Shown here piece after piece: positions 17,264-26,769 of a stretch of 64,000 bases of DNA. The notes under the pieces were generated by a model. That model was not told the origin of the DNA. It worked only from the letters and a program-made list of their open reading frames with translations, and did not search any database. The stretch's first letter is position 1. Each line of letters starts with the position of its first letter. The stretch comes from Gammaproteobacteria bacterium (GTDB lineage Bacteria > Pseudomonadota > Gammaproteobacteria > UBA4575). The stretch is from assembly GCA_028279275.1 (NCBI GenBank), contig JANQOB010000018.1:486819-550818 (forward strand), written 5' to 3'. Both the position numbers and the translations under genes were made by a program.

Positions 17264-18178
17264 CTAGGTATTTAAGCAGGCTTCAGTAAATATCGATTCT
17301 AAATTACGCTTTTCAGAAGTGATCTCATATAATTTAAATCCTGCTTTTTGAATCGCATATGAAATTTCTGGTGCCAATTCTTGTTTAGCTTCTAACGAGT
17401 ATTGAAAACTACCATTTGATTTATTTTTTAATTGAACTGAATGGACACCGTTTATTTTATCCAAGATTGGTTTTACAGCATGTTCGTCCTTGTCGATGGT
17501 AATTAAGATTGGCGCTTCTTGATTGATTGCATCGAGTTGTTCATCTATCGCAATTTTTCCTGAATTTAATATTATTACCCGCTCACACAATGCTTGAACT
17601 TCTTGCATAATATGAGTGGATAGAATTACTGTAGATTTTTTTGACAAATCATGGATGAGCTCGCGCATGTTTATCGTTTGGCTTGGATCTAAGCCATTTG
17701 TAGGTTCGTCAAGGATAATAATTTCTGGATTATGTAATATGGCTTGAGCCACACCGACCCTTTGACGATAACCTTTAGATAATGAATGGATAGGTTGGGT
17801 GGCTTTATCGATTAATTTGGTGCGCTGAATTGCTTTTACAACTAACTCTTGCTTGTTGCTATTGTGAAAATCATGTAACGCAGCGTGATAGGATAAAAAA
17901 TCATATATAGTCATATCCATCCATAGCGGACAATTTTCTGGCAGATACCCTAACTTAGATTGAATCTTTTCAGTGTCACGTCCTATCTGAAGATTATCCA
18001 CATAAATGGAACCGCTGGTGGGTTCCAGGTATCCCGTTAACATTTTCATTATCGTTGTTTTGCCTGCACCATTGTGCCCAAGCAAACCGATGATCTGACC
18101 TTTGCCAATTTCTAAGGACACATCATCAACAGCGGTAAAGTCGTTAAATTTACGTGTTACATGATCAATCTTAATCAA
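17264..18178 (-). CDS. GldA-like ABC transporter ATPase
   Basis: A 304-residue ABC-2-type ATPase: Walker A GLLGHNGAGKTT, Q-loop region LGYLPENCPLW, signature LSKGYRQRVG, Walker B IIILDEPTNGLDP and switch STHIMQEV. About 80 residues follow the nucleotide-binding domain (ITIDKDEHAVKPILDKINGV), as in GldA/NosF-type proteins. It must pair with the fused permease/GldG-like protein encoded 15 bases downstream. It is divergent from the small secreted-protein gene at 18525. Confidence 0.88.
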   Translation of the reverse strand: MIKIDHVTRKFNDFTAVDDVSLEIGKGQIIGLLGHNGAGKTTIMKMLTGYLEPTSGSIYVDNLQIGRDTEKIQSKLGYLPENCPLWMDMTIYDFLSYHAALHDFHNSNKQELVVKAIQRTKLIDKATQPIHSLSKGYRQRVGVAQAILHNPEIIILDEPTNGLDPSQTINMRELIHDLSKKSTVILSTHIMQEVQALCERVIILNSGKIAIDEQLDAINQEAPILITIDKDEHAVKPILDKINGVHSVQLKNKSNGSFQYSLEAKQELAPEISYAIQKAGFKLYEITSEKRNLESIFTEACLNT

Positions 18179-18524
18179 GTCACCACTCCGTTAAATATTT
18201 TCAAGAAATATACGCACAATAATTGTGATTGTTGACAAAATTTCAAGAAGCTAAATCCAATAATTTTCATAAATATAAATCGAATCTATTTTTTATAAAT
18301 AATATTTTCAATTTTACATTAGGTAAGTTCTAGATGTTTGGCGACTCTTGATACTTCCTCGCTATAATCTAAGAAAAAACCTAATTTACCGGTAGAAAAA
18401 AACGAATAATCTACCCTTGAACTTCCCTTGCTTGTATCTATCTACTATTACGCGGACATGTACCGCTTTCTATTTTATGTTGTTTAACTTAATTATTTAC
18501 TCGATGTGAGATGGGAGGTTAGTT
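18179..18524. other. Gene-free divergent intergenic region (346 bp)
   Basis: AT-rich spacer between the minus-strand ATPase and the plus-strand gene at 18525; it should carry both promoters. I see no coding frame, strong palindrome or terminator. The only clear signal is GGGAGG (18510-18515) as ribosome site for the plus-strand gene. Confidence 0.5.
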
Positions 18525-18896
18525 ATGAACCTAAAAGACAAAATCACTTCTATTTTTTTAAAGCTACGTGGCCTATTTGGAGCATCTGTCGCTGTAGTAG
18601 GCTTATTTATAGGGGCGACTAATGTGCAAGCCAGTACAATTGACCCTCAGACGAAGTCGCAAAACCTAAATTCTTCTGTAGTAGAATCCTTTAACTTGGA
18701 TCGAGATCCTGAAGTTAATTACAACCCAGGTTATCTCACGACTTGGCTCGATAACCTGCGTGAATCCAAGAAAAATTGTCAATCTTATATGAACACATGG
18801 GATTGGTTTACGACGTGTGAGCCAACATCAAGTCAGGCAGATGTAAATGAAGAAAAATCACCATTTAATAATTTGAATACAGATCAAAATAGCTAG
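18525..18896 (+). CDS. Small secreted or anchored unknown protein
   Basis: A 123-residue protein with a good ribosome site (GGGAGG) before its ATG. The N-terminus has a basic start and hydrophobic core (GASVAVVGLFIGATNVQAS), consistent with a signal peptide cleaved near residue 37. The mature part is polar, Asn/Ser-rich, with two cysteines (KKNCQSYMNTWDWFTTCEP) that could form a disulfide. I do not recognise the family. No neighbour indicates a function. Confidence 0.6.
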   Translation: MNLKDKITSIFLKLRGLFGASVAVVGLFIGATNVQASTIDPQTKSQNLNSSVVESFNLDRDPEVNYNPGYLTTWLDNLRESKKNCQSYMNTWDWFTTCEPTSSQADVNEEKSPFNNLNTDQNS

Positions 18897-19391
18897 AAGA
18901 GATTTATATAAGTTTCAGTTTAATCAATCAACCTATAGGAGATCATATCAAAGCATAAGCAAAATCACGCAAAATCGAAGTGCTTCCTAAGCGCTAAATT
19001 TCCAACTCCACCCTGGAAAGGTCGGCCTGTTTTATAAATTTATAAATGGGTCGACCTTAATTCATTAAAGTTCTGCAAACCCCTCAACTTAGAAATTGTT
19101 ATGTCTTAAGTTATTGCTATCTACGTAAACTTTTTTATTGATTAATAAGGCGGAAGTATGATGGATAAGCTGAAATAAAAAGGTTTGGGATTGTTGGGTA
19201 TCTTGTTCTATAGGCTGTTATTAATGAGCTTCTTAAGCGGCAACTTCTCATGCAAGCCGGTGTTAAGCTGTAAGATGATGTTCAGGTGAATTACTTTCCC
19301 TATGATTGAGGTGTAAACATCTATATCCTACTAGTTGTGCATCTGAATGCATATAGACCCGCTAGTAAGTTCGTTAATAAATTTGTTAAAT
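18897..19391. other. Intergenic region with a long hairpin
   Basis: About 450-500 bases without a convincing gene. It holds an inverted repeat, AAGGTCG (19018-19024) with CGACCTT (19052-19058), extended inward by G-T and G-C pairs (GCC against GGG) around an AT-rich loop (TATAAATTTATA). It may terminate the gene at 18525 or fold as a small RNA. The stretch 19150-19330 shows short broken frames but nothing recognisable. Confidence 0.4.
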
Positions 19392-19751
19392 ATGACTCGC
19401 CTAGCAGCATTAGTACTAGCTTACTTTTTCCTAGCACTCGCGCTTATCGGTGTGATTCTTCCCGGTTTGCCAACCGTGCCTTTTTTATTATTAACGGCTT
19501 GGTTTTCTGCGAAAGGATCAAAGCGTTTACATCGTTGGCTCTATGCGCATCCTCAACTTGGAAAATTGTTAATTGATTGGGAACAGCAAGGAGCGATTTC
19601 ACGTTCAAGTAAGGTAATAGCGATTCTATTGCTAATATTCAGTTGGGTAATCATGTACATGCGCCTAGATAATATTTGGCTACTGACTGGAATAGCTGTG
19701 TTGTTTGTTTCTATTATGGTATTTCTTATTAGTAGACCTGAGCCGCATTGA
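19392..19751 (+). CDS. YbaN-family (DUF454) inner-membrane protein
   Basis: From the ATG at 19392 (MTRLAALVLAYFFL) this is a 119-residue DUF454 protein; an earlier ATG at 19347 would add 15 residues. It shows the family segments LALALIGVILPGLPTVPFLL, SAKGSKRLHRWLYAHPQLGK and WEQQGAISRSSKVIAI, plus two more membrane segments. The family is conserved in proteobacteria but its biochemical role is unknown. It appears to be a single-gene unit. Confidence 0.8.
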   Translation: MTRLAALVLAYFFLALALIGVILPGLPTVPFLLLTAWFSAKGSKRLHRWLYAHPQLGKLLIDWEQQGAISRSSKVIAILLLIFSWVIMYMRLDNIWLLTGIAVLFVSIMVFLISRPEPH

Positions 19752-19891
19752 AATTATTTTTCACTTAATATGAATTTGCACAGTATTTTCCGGTACAAGA
19801 TGAATGAGAAAGTTGTAGATGTAATTGAAGCGATATTAGTTGACACACTACAATGACCTTTCTCAAAAATTTTAAGAGTAAATAAACAAAG

Positions 19892-20746
19892 TTGATTGCA
19901 ACAGTAAAAAAGTGCGTTCTAATTACACTTGCAATTATTGCGTTTGGAATCGCTTCTATTTCCAACTCGCAAGATAAAACTGAAGTATTATTGGTATCCG
20001 ATGTGAATTGGACACCACTGAACCCCGCACGCGGTAAACTAGGCCCAAAGGCTGGTAATCTTTGGGGTGATCGCACGGGTGTAGGACCCGCAGGATTTTT
20101 GGTTAAATTTGTTGATGGTTTTTCATCACCACCGCATATTCACAACGTTACATATCGCGGTATTGTAATTAGCGGTTTAGTTCACAATGATGATCCAAAC
20201 GCAGCAAAAGCTTGGATGTCTCCTGGTTCCTATTGGGCGCAGGCTGCTGGAGAAGTGCATATCACTGCAGCAAAAGGTTCAAACAATATTGCCTATATCG
20301 AAATTGAGAATAGTCCGTACCTTGTCCTTCCAACAAATGAAGCCTTTGAGTATCCTGAAAAGTCCGTCAATATAGAAAAATCAAATATCGTTTGGTTAGA
20401 TGCAACGAACACTCATTGGATCAAACAACCTGAAAACATTTCATTAGAAGACGCACCTAAAATAGCTTTTCTTTGGGGCAAACCGCAAGGCGATCATCGT
20501 AATGGAACATTAGTAAAGTTACCTTATGGCTTTTCTGGAAAAATATACGCTAATCAATCCATCCTGCGTGGAATTATTATCCTGGGGAAAGTTAATTATC
20601 AGGTTAAGGGTAAGGCTGATAACAATACTCTAGTACCGGGTAGCTATTTCAGTTCTCAGCAACAAGCGGTGCATCAATTTTCTGTCGACGAAGATTGCAT
20701 CATTTACATACGTAGTAAAGGAGGGTTTCACGTTGTTATGGACTAG
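19892..20746 (+). CDS. Secreted bicupin protein (DUF4437-like)
   Basis: A 284-residue protein from a TTG at 19892. Residues 1-27 look like a signal peptide ([18 protein letters not shown]). The mature part is two cupin-like halves. The first contains [20 protein letters not shown] and [20 protein letters not shown]; the second [20 protein letters not shown] and [18 protein letters not shown]. The PHIH pair in the first half could bind metal, but the equivalent in the second half is lost. The DUF4437 assignment is by eye. Role unknown; a periplasmic small-molecule sensor or enzyme is possible. Confidence 0.68.
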   Translation: MIATVKKCVLITLAIIAFGIASISNSQDKTEVLLVSDVNWTPLNPARGKLGPKAGNLWGDRTGVGPAGFLVKFVDGFSSPPHIHNVTYRGIVISGLVHNDDPNAAKAWMSPGSYWAQAAGEVHITAAKGSNNIAYIEIENSPYLVLPTNEAFEYPEKSVNIEKSNIVWLDATNTHWIKQPENISLEDAPKIAFLWGKPQGDHRNGTLVKLPYGFSGKIYANQSILRGIIILGKVNYQVKGKADNNTLVPGSYFSSQQQAVHQFSVDEDCIIYIRSKGGFHVVMD

Positions 20747-21023
20747 CCTTAACTGAAGTACTTGAGGTCTTCATACAGATTTTAGTTATCAAATAAGCGA
20801 ATATTGGGGCGCGAACAATTCATTATGAAGTCTTAGTAAGCATAATCCATTGTTTCTATACGGCTTTGGCATTGGTTTCGATGAATACATTTTCTCAGAT
20901 CAGATTTTTTTACAGCTATAGATAGTCAATAAATATTTTTCTCGCTGGGAACTTAACCAGAGAAGAGTTATCATAGTTATAAGCTAAAGCCATCTTAAAT
21001 TGATTACATAATTATACATTCAT

Positions 21024-21404
21024 ATGAAACGTTGGCGTAAGATCGTTATATTTACAATGTTATTAGCATTGTCGTTTTCTATGTGGGCAAGCATAACGAT
21101 GGCTTCGCATTGCCAGACTTCTGAAGATACATCTCATGTTAAGCACATGAATGATGATGCGCATGAACATATGCATGACCAAGCTCCTGCACATGATGAT
21201 GATTCTAGTGATCATTCAAATTGTGATTGTGGATGTAGTGGTAGTTTAGATTGTTCAATGTCGGGTTGTAGCGCATCAATACTTACTACTACGATTAAAT
21301 TTGATCTTAGACATTTAACTGCATCAACATTTCAGCAAATACGAGCACGGGCTGAACCATCAGATCCGAGTCTACTTTTCCGACCTCCGATTTTTACTTC
21401 CTAA
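21024..21404 (+). CDS. CopL-like copper-associated small protein
   Basis: A 126-residue protein with a signal peptide (FTMLLALSFSMWASITMAS), a His/Met/Asp-rich stretch (HMNDDAHEHMHDQAPAHDDD), a Cys cluster (NCDCGCSGSLDCSMSGC) and the C-terminal DPSLLFRPPIFTS typical of CopL/DUF2946-type proteins found upstream of copper-resistance genes. Such proteins bind copper and, in some systems, control expression of the genes behind them. Here a TolC-type gene and a multicopper oxidase follow. Exact family assignment is tentative. Confidence 0.7.
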   Translation: MKRWRKIVIFTMLLALSFSMWASITMASHCQTSEDTSHVKHMNDDAHEHMHDQAPAHDDDSSDHSNCDCGCSGSLDCSMSGCSASILTTTIKFDLRHLTASTFQQIRARAEPSDPSLLFRPPIFTS

Positions 21405-21530
21405 ACTCGCAAAAGCGGGATTAAACCGTTGTTAAAGGCGATTCATTCGTCTTGATAATCGGTTAACTATTTAGATTTGTTACGCATCTCAAGCGTGACG
21501 TAATTTTGAATATGTATTTAGGAAGAAATT

Positions 21531-23102
21531 ATGAAAACTTATATTAACCCCATTATTGTAGTCTTTTTGTTTGGGTTGCTCGCAGGATGCACATCAATTC
21601 CAGATGATTTGGGAAAAAGTGATGTGGATGTCTTGCTTAATGATCGAGGTATTCAAACGCCAGAACAGTCTCATGTTGACAACAAAGAGTATATCGATTC
21701 ATTAAGTGTAGAAGCACTGACTGCTGACACTGCAGTTCGCATTGCTTTAGTCAACAATCCGAAACTTAAAACAACATACGCAGAACTGGGAATTGCAGCC
21801 GCTGAAGTGTATGAAGCAGGACGTGTCCTTAACCCAATTTTTCATTTCTCGACACTGGATTCAAATGAAGCAGGTGAGAGTAATCAAACAACTTTTGGAT
21901 TGATCACTTCATTTACAAGCTTAATAACTTTACCTTCACGTAAGCGTTATGCAAAAGGTGAATTTGAAAGAGTCAAAGAATTAGTAGCAGCTGATGTGCT
22001 GGAAATTGTTACGGAAACAGAAAATGCTTACTACGACTATGTAGCAGCGGAGCAAATAGCTTCGGTGCAATCACAAATTGCCAAAGCAGGGTATTTATCA
22101 TTTGAACTTGCAAAACGATATGACAAAGCAGGAAATTTATCCCCACGTGAATTTCTAGAAGAGCAAATCATTGCTTCAGAAACTAAACTCGAGTCATTGG
22201 ATGCAAAAGCTGAAGCATATGAAAAACGTACAGAATTAGTAAATTTACTAGGATTTTCATTAGGGCAAGAGATTGATTTGTTTACTCAACTGCCAGTGCC
22301 CGTTAAAGAAGAAGATGATCTAGATACATTAATAGAATTAGCGCGTATTTCTCGTCTTGATTATAGCGCTGCACATAAAAATGCTGAGTTGCTTGCAGAC
22401 AAACTTGGTGTGACTAATTGGACTCGTTGGTTAGGTGAACTTGAAATTGGAATAGAACATGAAAATGAAACAGACGGAGTGCAATTAACTGGCCCTGTAG
22501 TCGAGTGGGAATTACCTATCTTCTCTCAAAACCGCGATGCAAATTTACGTGCGAATGCAGAGTTACAAATTGCGATTGCTGAGGTAAGGCGTCTTGATAT
22601 TGAAGTAGAGAATGATGTGCGCTTTGCCCATACAGCGGTATTGAATGCTAAAGAGCGAATTAACGAGTATGAAAAAGGATTGCTTCCTGCTCGTGTCGAC
22701 GTTGTTGCGCGTGCTCAAGAAGAAGAAAACTTCATGCTAATTGGTACCTTTGAATTACTCGAGGTAAAACGAGAAGAATATGAAGCCTATCTTGGATATT
22801 TGAGCGCATTAAAAGATTACTGGCATGGACGAGTTGAATTAAGTCGTGCAGTTGGAAACACATTACCAAGTGCAAGCCAAGTGAGTGATGATCATATCAA
22901 TATAGAAGATTATCTTGTTCCAAAATCTAGTGACATGGAACACTCCGGTCATCATATGGATCATTCGGGCCATCAGATGGACCATTCTGAACACGACATG
23001 GATCATTCAGACAAAGAAATGGATCATTCAGACCACCAAATGAATAACGAATCGAATTCAAAATCTACAAATAGTGAACATGATGCACATCAACATCATT
23101 AA
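21531..23102 (+). CDS. TolC-family outer-membrane lipoprotein with His/Met-rich tail
   Basis: A 523-residue outer-membrane efflux protein. The N-terminus has a lipobox (GLLAGC, Cys at residue 20). The coiled-coil repeats of the family follow (TADTAVRIALVNNPKLKTTY, YYDYVAAEQIASVQSQIAKA, AKRYDKAGNLSPREFLEEQI). Residues 470-523 are an unusual tail with five MDHSxHx-type heptads and a final HDAHQHH, which would bind Cu(I)/Cu(II) outside the barrel. No RND or membrane-fusion partner is encoded next to it; instead a multicopper oxidase follows 26 bases later. A copper-linked role fits all neighbours. Confidence 0.85.
   Translation: MKTYINPIIVVFLFGLLAGCTSIPDDLGKSDVDVLLNDRGIQTPEQSHVDNKEYIDSLSVEALTADTAVRIALVNNPKLKTTYAELGIAAAEVYEAGRVLNPIFHFSTLDSNEAGESNQTTFGLITSFTSLITLPSRKRYAKGEFERVKELVAADVLEIVTETENAYYDYVAAEQIASVQSQIAKAGYLSFELAKRYDKAGNLSPREFLEEQIIASETKLESLDAKAEAYEKRTELVNLLGFSLGQEIDLFTQLPVPVKEEDDLDTLIELARISRLDYSAAHKNAELLADKLGVTNWTRWLGELEIGIEHENETDGVQLTGPVVEWELPIFSQNRDANLRANAELQIAIAEVRRLDIEVENDVRFAHTAVLNAKERINEYEKGLLPARVDVVARAQEEENFMLIGTFELLEVKREEYEAYLGYLSALKDYWHGRVELSRAVGNTLPSASQVSDDHINIEDYLVPKSSDMEHSGHHMDHSGHQMDHSEHDMDHSDKEMDHSDHQMNNESNSKSTNSEHDAHQHH
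22935..23039 (+). repeat. Five 21-bp repeats encoding MDHSxHx heptads
   Basis: Five tandem units encode MEHSGHH, MDHSGHQ, MDHSEHD, MDHSDKE and MDHSDHQ at the C-terminus of the TolC-type protein. The Met-His spacing resembles methionine/histidine copper-binding segments of CopA/PcoA-type oxidases. The DNA copies are diverged at third positions, so this is an established protein repeat rather than a recent slip. Confidence 0.85.
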
Positions 23103-23128
23103 AAGATTTAAAACAAAGGAGTAACAAA

Positions 23129-24451
23129 ATGACTTCAAGAAGAGAATTTTTATCATACACCGGTGTTGGTGCGCTTGCTGCAAGCTTAGCGCCGACTAAA
23201 ACTGCGATGTCAGTAGAAACGGCCCTAGAAAACGCAAGTACATCACCAAAGCAATCTGGCAATAGACAATCTTATTTACCTTGTCGGACATTAAATGGAT
23301 GGACACTGCCTTACAAAATGAAAAATGGTGTAAAAGAATTTCATTTAGTAGCAGAGGAAATTGAACATGAGTTTGCACCTGGCACAACAGCAAAGTGCTG
23401 GGGATATAACGGCACAACTCCCGGGCCAACGATAGAAGCTGTTGAGGGGGATCGTGTTCGAATCTTAGTTACGAATCGTTTAAAAGAACATACAACGATA
23501 CATTGGCATGGTCTTTTATTACCAAGTGGCATGGATGGTGTAGGAGGATTAAACCAGCCACAAATCAAACCGGGTGAAACATTTGCTTATGAATTCACGT
23601 TAAAGCAACACGGTAGTCATATGTACCATCCACATGCAGATGAGATGACACAAATGGCAGTAGGTATGATGGGTATGTTCATTATCCATCCTAAAAATGG
23701 TGAAGAGGCTCCAGTAGATAGAGACTATTGTTTTTTACTTCATAACTGGAGTGTTCACCCAGGAACATATCGACCTGATCCCTCAATTTTACAAGACTTT
23801 GATTTGTGGACGATGAACAGCAAGGTATTTCCTTATATTGATCCGGTAGTTGCAAGAACGGGTGAGCGAGTTCGTGTTCGTATGGCAAACCTTTCTATGT
23901 GGAATCATCCTTTACATATGCATGGTGTTCAATACTGGGTCACTGGATCAGATGGTGGTCGCTGGCCACAATCTCGTTGGCGCAATGAAACCACTGAGAT
24001 TGTTGCTGTGGGTCAAATACGTGATATTGAATTTATTGCAGAACCAGGTGATTGGGCATTTCATTGTCATATGGCACATCACACTATGAATGCAATGGGA
24101 CATGAAATTCCGAATACACTTGGCGTAGATCAATCTGGTATCGAACAAGAAATTCAGAAAATATTGCCGGGATTTATGGCCATGGGTGAACATGGAATGG
24201 CAGAACATCAAGTTCATACTGATATGGGACACCATCCTGGACCACGAAATACTTTAGCAATGATGACGGGTAAAGGGCCTTATGGAAATATCGAAATGGG
24301 TGGAATGTTCACAACTGTGAAAGTTCGCGATAACTTAGCAAAAGGTGACTACAGTGACCCTGGTTGGTATGACTCACCTCCAGGAACTCTAGCTTCTAGA
24401 ATAAGTAGTGATCCAGATTTCGGTAATCCCATAAGACCAAAGCTAACATGA
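23129..24451 (+). CDS. Periplasmic multicopper oxidase
   Basis: A 440-residue cupredoxin-type multicopper oxidase exported by Tat (MTSRREFLSYTGVGALAASL). The four copper-ligand motifs are present: HWHG (about residue 125), HMYHPHAD (about 164), HPLHMHG (about 260) and FHCHMAHHTMNAM (about 310), the last with the Cys-His pair of the type 1 site. A Met/His-rich C-terminal part (MGEHGMAEHQVHTDMGHHPG) probably binds extra copper. It likely oxidises Cu(I) to Cu(II) in the periplasm. AAAGGAG precedes the ATG; the permease gene follows after 8 bases. Confidence 0.9.
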   Translation: MTSRREFLSYTGVGALAASLAPTKTAMSVETALENASTSPKQSGNRQSYLPCRTLNGWTLPYKMKNGVKEFHLVAEEIEHEFAPGTTAKCWGYNGTTPGPTIEAVEGDRVRILVTNRLKEHTTIHWHGLLLPSGMDGVGGLNQPQIKPGETFAYEFTLKQHGSHMYHPHADEMTQMAVGMMGMFIIHPKNGEEAPVDRDYCFLLHNWSVHPGTYRPDPSILQDFDLWTMNSKVFPYIDPVVARTGERVRVRMANLSMWNHPLHMHGVQYWVTGSDGGRWPQSRWRNETTEIVAVGQIRDIEFIAEPGDWAFHCHMAHHTMNAMGHEIPNTLGVDQSGIEQEIQKILPGFMAMGEHGMAEHQVHTDMGHHPGPRNTLAMMTGKGPYGNIEMGGMFTTVKVRDNLAKGDYSDPGWYDSPPGTLASRISSDPDFGNPIRPKLT

Positions 24452-24459
24452 GATAAATA

Positions 24460-25509
24460 ATGGATTGTCATAGTCACAAGCAAGAAATGGTATGTCACTC
24501 AACGAATAAAGTTGATTATTTATTGTGGGGCTCACTGATTGCTGTATCAGTTTTGTATTTACTTTACTGGCAGTTTGCAGTTGAGCTTTCTCAATATAAG
24601 CGCCTAGAAATACTTTCTCATTCGGTGTTCGAATTAATGAATACAATTTGGTGGGGAATTGTTGTTGGCATGCTGATGGTGGCTGTTTTGACCAAGATCC
24701 CACGTGAATTTGTTGTTTCCATTCTTGGAACGGGAACAGGTCTTCGGGGAATTTTGAGAGCAACAGTTGGTGGTGTGTTTCTTGACTTATGTAGTCATGG
24801 AATACTTATGGTTGCAGCAAAACTATATGAGCGAGGGGCGACCACAGGACAAGTTATGGCGTTTCTAGTTGCGAGCCCTTGGAATTCTTTTTCTCTTACC
24901 CTAATTCTGATTGCTTTAATTGGAATTAAATGGACATTAGTTTTCATAGTAGCATCAATGCTGATTGCAATGGTCACTGGGTATATTTTTGAGATTCTAG
25001 TTCGAAATAAAACATTACCTGATAATCCAAATAAGATTGATCTCCCTGAAAACTTTAAATTTTGGAAAGAAGCAAAAGTTCAGTTTCAAGCAACAAAGAT
25101 TAATTCTTTATTCATTGCTGATATGGCAAAGGCAGGAATACTTGAATCTCTCATGGTAATTAGATGGATTCTATTTGGTGTTTTACTTGCATCATTAATA
25201 AGGACTTTTATCGATGCAAGTACATTTGAAGATTATTTTGGTCCGACGCTACTCGGTCTTGGTTTGACACTTCTGATGGCGACAATCATCGAAGTTTGTT
25301 CAGAAGGTTCTACACCAGTTGCCGCAGACCTTCTCACTCGTGCAAATGCACCAGGGAATAGTTTTGCTTTTCTAATGACGGGTGTATCAACTGACTACAC
25401 AGAAATTATGGTACTTAAAGATACAACTAAATCTTGGAAAATAGCATTGTACTTGCCTTTGATAACTGTGCCGCAAATAGTCGTGATTGCATGGCTGATT
25501 AATTTATAA
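24460..25509 (+). CDS. UPF0718/ArsP-type permease with Cys/His N-terminus
   Basis: A 349-residue membrane protein of the DUF318/permease family (about eight to nine hydrophobic segments). Recognisable parts are DLCSHGILMVAAKLYERGAT, FLVASPWNSFSLTLILIALI and, near the end, EGSTPVAADLLTRANAPGNS followed by FAFLMTGVSTDYTEIMV. The N-terminus MDCHSHKQEMVCH has Cys and His residues suited to metal binding. It lies 8 bases behind the copper oxidase, so I infer that it moves a metal or metal complex, perhaps copper. Related ArsP proteins export organoarsenicals, which cannot be excluded. Confidence 0.75.
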   Translation: MDCHSHKQEMVCHSTNKVDYLLWGSLIAVSVLYLLYWQFAVELSQYKRLEILSHSVFELMNTIWWGIVVGMLMVAVLTKIPREFVVSILGTGTGLRGILRATVGGVFLDLCSHGILMVAAKLYERGATTGQVMAFLVASPWNSFSLTLILIALIGIKWTLVFIVASMLIAMVTGYIFEILVRNKTLPDNPNKIDLPENFKFWKEAKVQFQATKINSLFIADMAKAGILESLMVIRWILFGVLLASLIRTFIDASTFEDYFGPTLLGLGLTLLMATIIEVCSEGSTPVAADLLTRANAPGNSFAFLMTGVSTDYTEIMVLKDTTKSWKIALYLPLITVPQIVVIAWLINL

Positions 25510-25976
25510 ATTTGAAAAAAATTAATCATTCATTATTGATTTCATTCATGTAAAACATCCAATGACTTTATATCTAAAGTCACCTCAATCTCTTATTTAT
25601 TCGATACTAAAATCCAGACTTAATAACCACATTTAAATATTTTTTTCTTAATAGTAATGAGATTTAGATTAAATTATTTATTTAAAAAAAATTTATGTAA
25701 TTTAGATATTCTCATTTGCAAATAACTATTCAACAAATCAATGAAAAGCTTCAAGAAATTTTGTATAGGACAGATGTCTTCTTAAATAGCATATTCAAAC
25801 CGATATTCAGTTAATCCAAAACAATAGAATTAAATTATTTTTAAATTTACACTGACGTAATACAAAACTTTAGAGATTTACTAAGTCTACAAAAATCTTA
25901 GTTAAGATCTTAATAGTCGACCTACTGAAACAAATAAATTTAGATAAAAAGTTGGTTGTGAGGAGTTGGATAATTT
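25510..25976. other. Gene-free AT-rich region (467 bp)
   Basis: Very AT-rich spacer after the copper cluster. I see no open frame of useful length, no T-tailed hairpin and no obvious repeat. It should contain the promoter of the gene at 25977; GAGGAG at 25960-25965 is its probable ribosome site. Confidence 0.5.
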
Positions 25977-26564
25977 ATGTTGACAAGATGTATAAAATAT
26001 TTTTTTCTGTTGGTAAGTATTACTTTCAGTTCAAATGTCTTTGCTGATGAACCAATAATAATTGAACTTGATGAAGCGTTCACAATTCTTCATCCTGAGA
26101 AAGTTGAGGTCGGTGACACATATTCAGCATTACTCAATGGCAAACCCTATAGGTCAACGCTTACGGCAATGGACAAGAGTGGTCTGACCTGGATTGATAA
26201 CGAAGGTTGTATTACAAAAAGACTTGTTCAATTTTCATTTCCGAGTTTGTGGAACAACTGTAAGCCTTTTCAAGATGATGCAGTTAATGTTGAATATGGC
26301 GGCAGAATATGGCCACTAGAAAAGGATAGGAAATTTTATTTTAAAATAAACTTAGGTGACCAGGCTTTGGTTAGGACATGTAAAGTTGGGTCGAGTTATC
26401 AAGTCGAAACCATCAGGGGAAAATACAATGCGCTTGAAGTTAAATGTGAAGATTTATGGAATACTTTAGTGTGGTATCTAGACATAGAATCTGGCGAAAC
26501 TATCATACATGTACACGAAAATTCCTATTATGAATTTAAAAATATTTATATAACGGTTGATTAA
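25977..26564 (+). CDS. Unknown periplasmic protein (195 aa)
   Basis: A 195-residue protein with a signal peptide (FFLLVSITFSSNVFADEP). The mature part looks like beta-strands with a repeated theme: TYSALLNGKPYRSTLTAMD, GCITKRLVQFSFPSLWNNC, and a second half with VRTCKVGSSYQVETIRGKYN and ALEVKCEDLWNTLVWYLD. Four cysteines could pair into two disulfides, as in a secreted domain. I do not recognise the family. It is transcribed alone, between the copper cluster and the urea operon. Confidence 0.55.
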   Translation: MLTRCIKYFFLLVSITFSSNVFADEPIIIELDEAFTILHPEKVEVGDTYSALLNGKPYRSTLTAMDKSGLTWIDNEGCITKRLVQFSFPSLWNNCKPFQDDAVNVEYGGRIWPLEKDRKFYFKINLGDQALVRTCKVGSSYQVETIRGKYNALEVKCEDLWNTLVWYLDIESGETIIHVHENSYYEFKNIYITVD

Positions 26565-26657
26565 ACCTATCTTGATTTGGAAAAGAACATAATTAATTCA
26601 ATTTCCGACATCCCTTTCATTTAAGCTAAACTCTCATGCTCTAATACTGCACATGTA

Positions 26658-26674
26658 TGCACTATATCTGTGCA
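26658..26674 (+). promoter_or_regulatory. NtrC-like enhancer palindrome
   Basis: TGCAC (26658-26662) and GTGCA (26670-26674) are perfect inverted arms with a 7-base spacer, the 17-bp spacing of NtrC sites. It lies about 110 bases upstream of the sigma-54 promoter of urtA, a normal enhancer distance. This supports nitrogen control of urea uptake and urease. Confidence 0.65.
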
Positions 26675-26769
26675 AATTCTTCAATATCAGAATTGCAGAT
26701 CGACTGTAAGGTCCTGAAATACTTTCTAAGCACCTGATTTTTCAATTGAATTGAGTCAATTTTATTACT

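Noticed and set aside
19150..19340. Possible decayed gene before the DUF454 gene
   Set aside because: Only short interrupted frames (MQAGVKL, then DDVQVNYFPYD) appear and none is recognisable; not enough to call a pseudogene.
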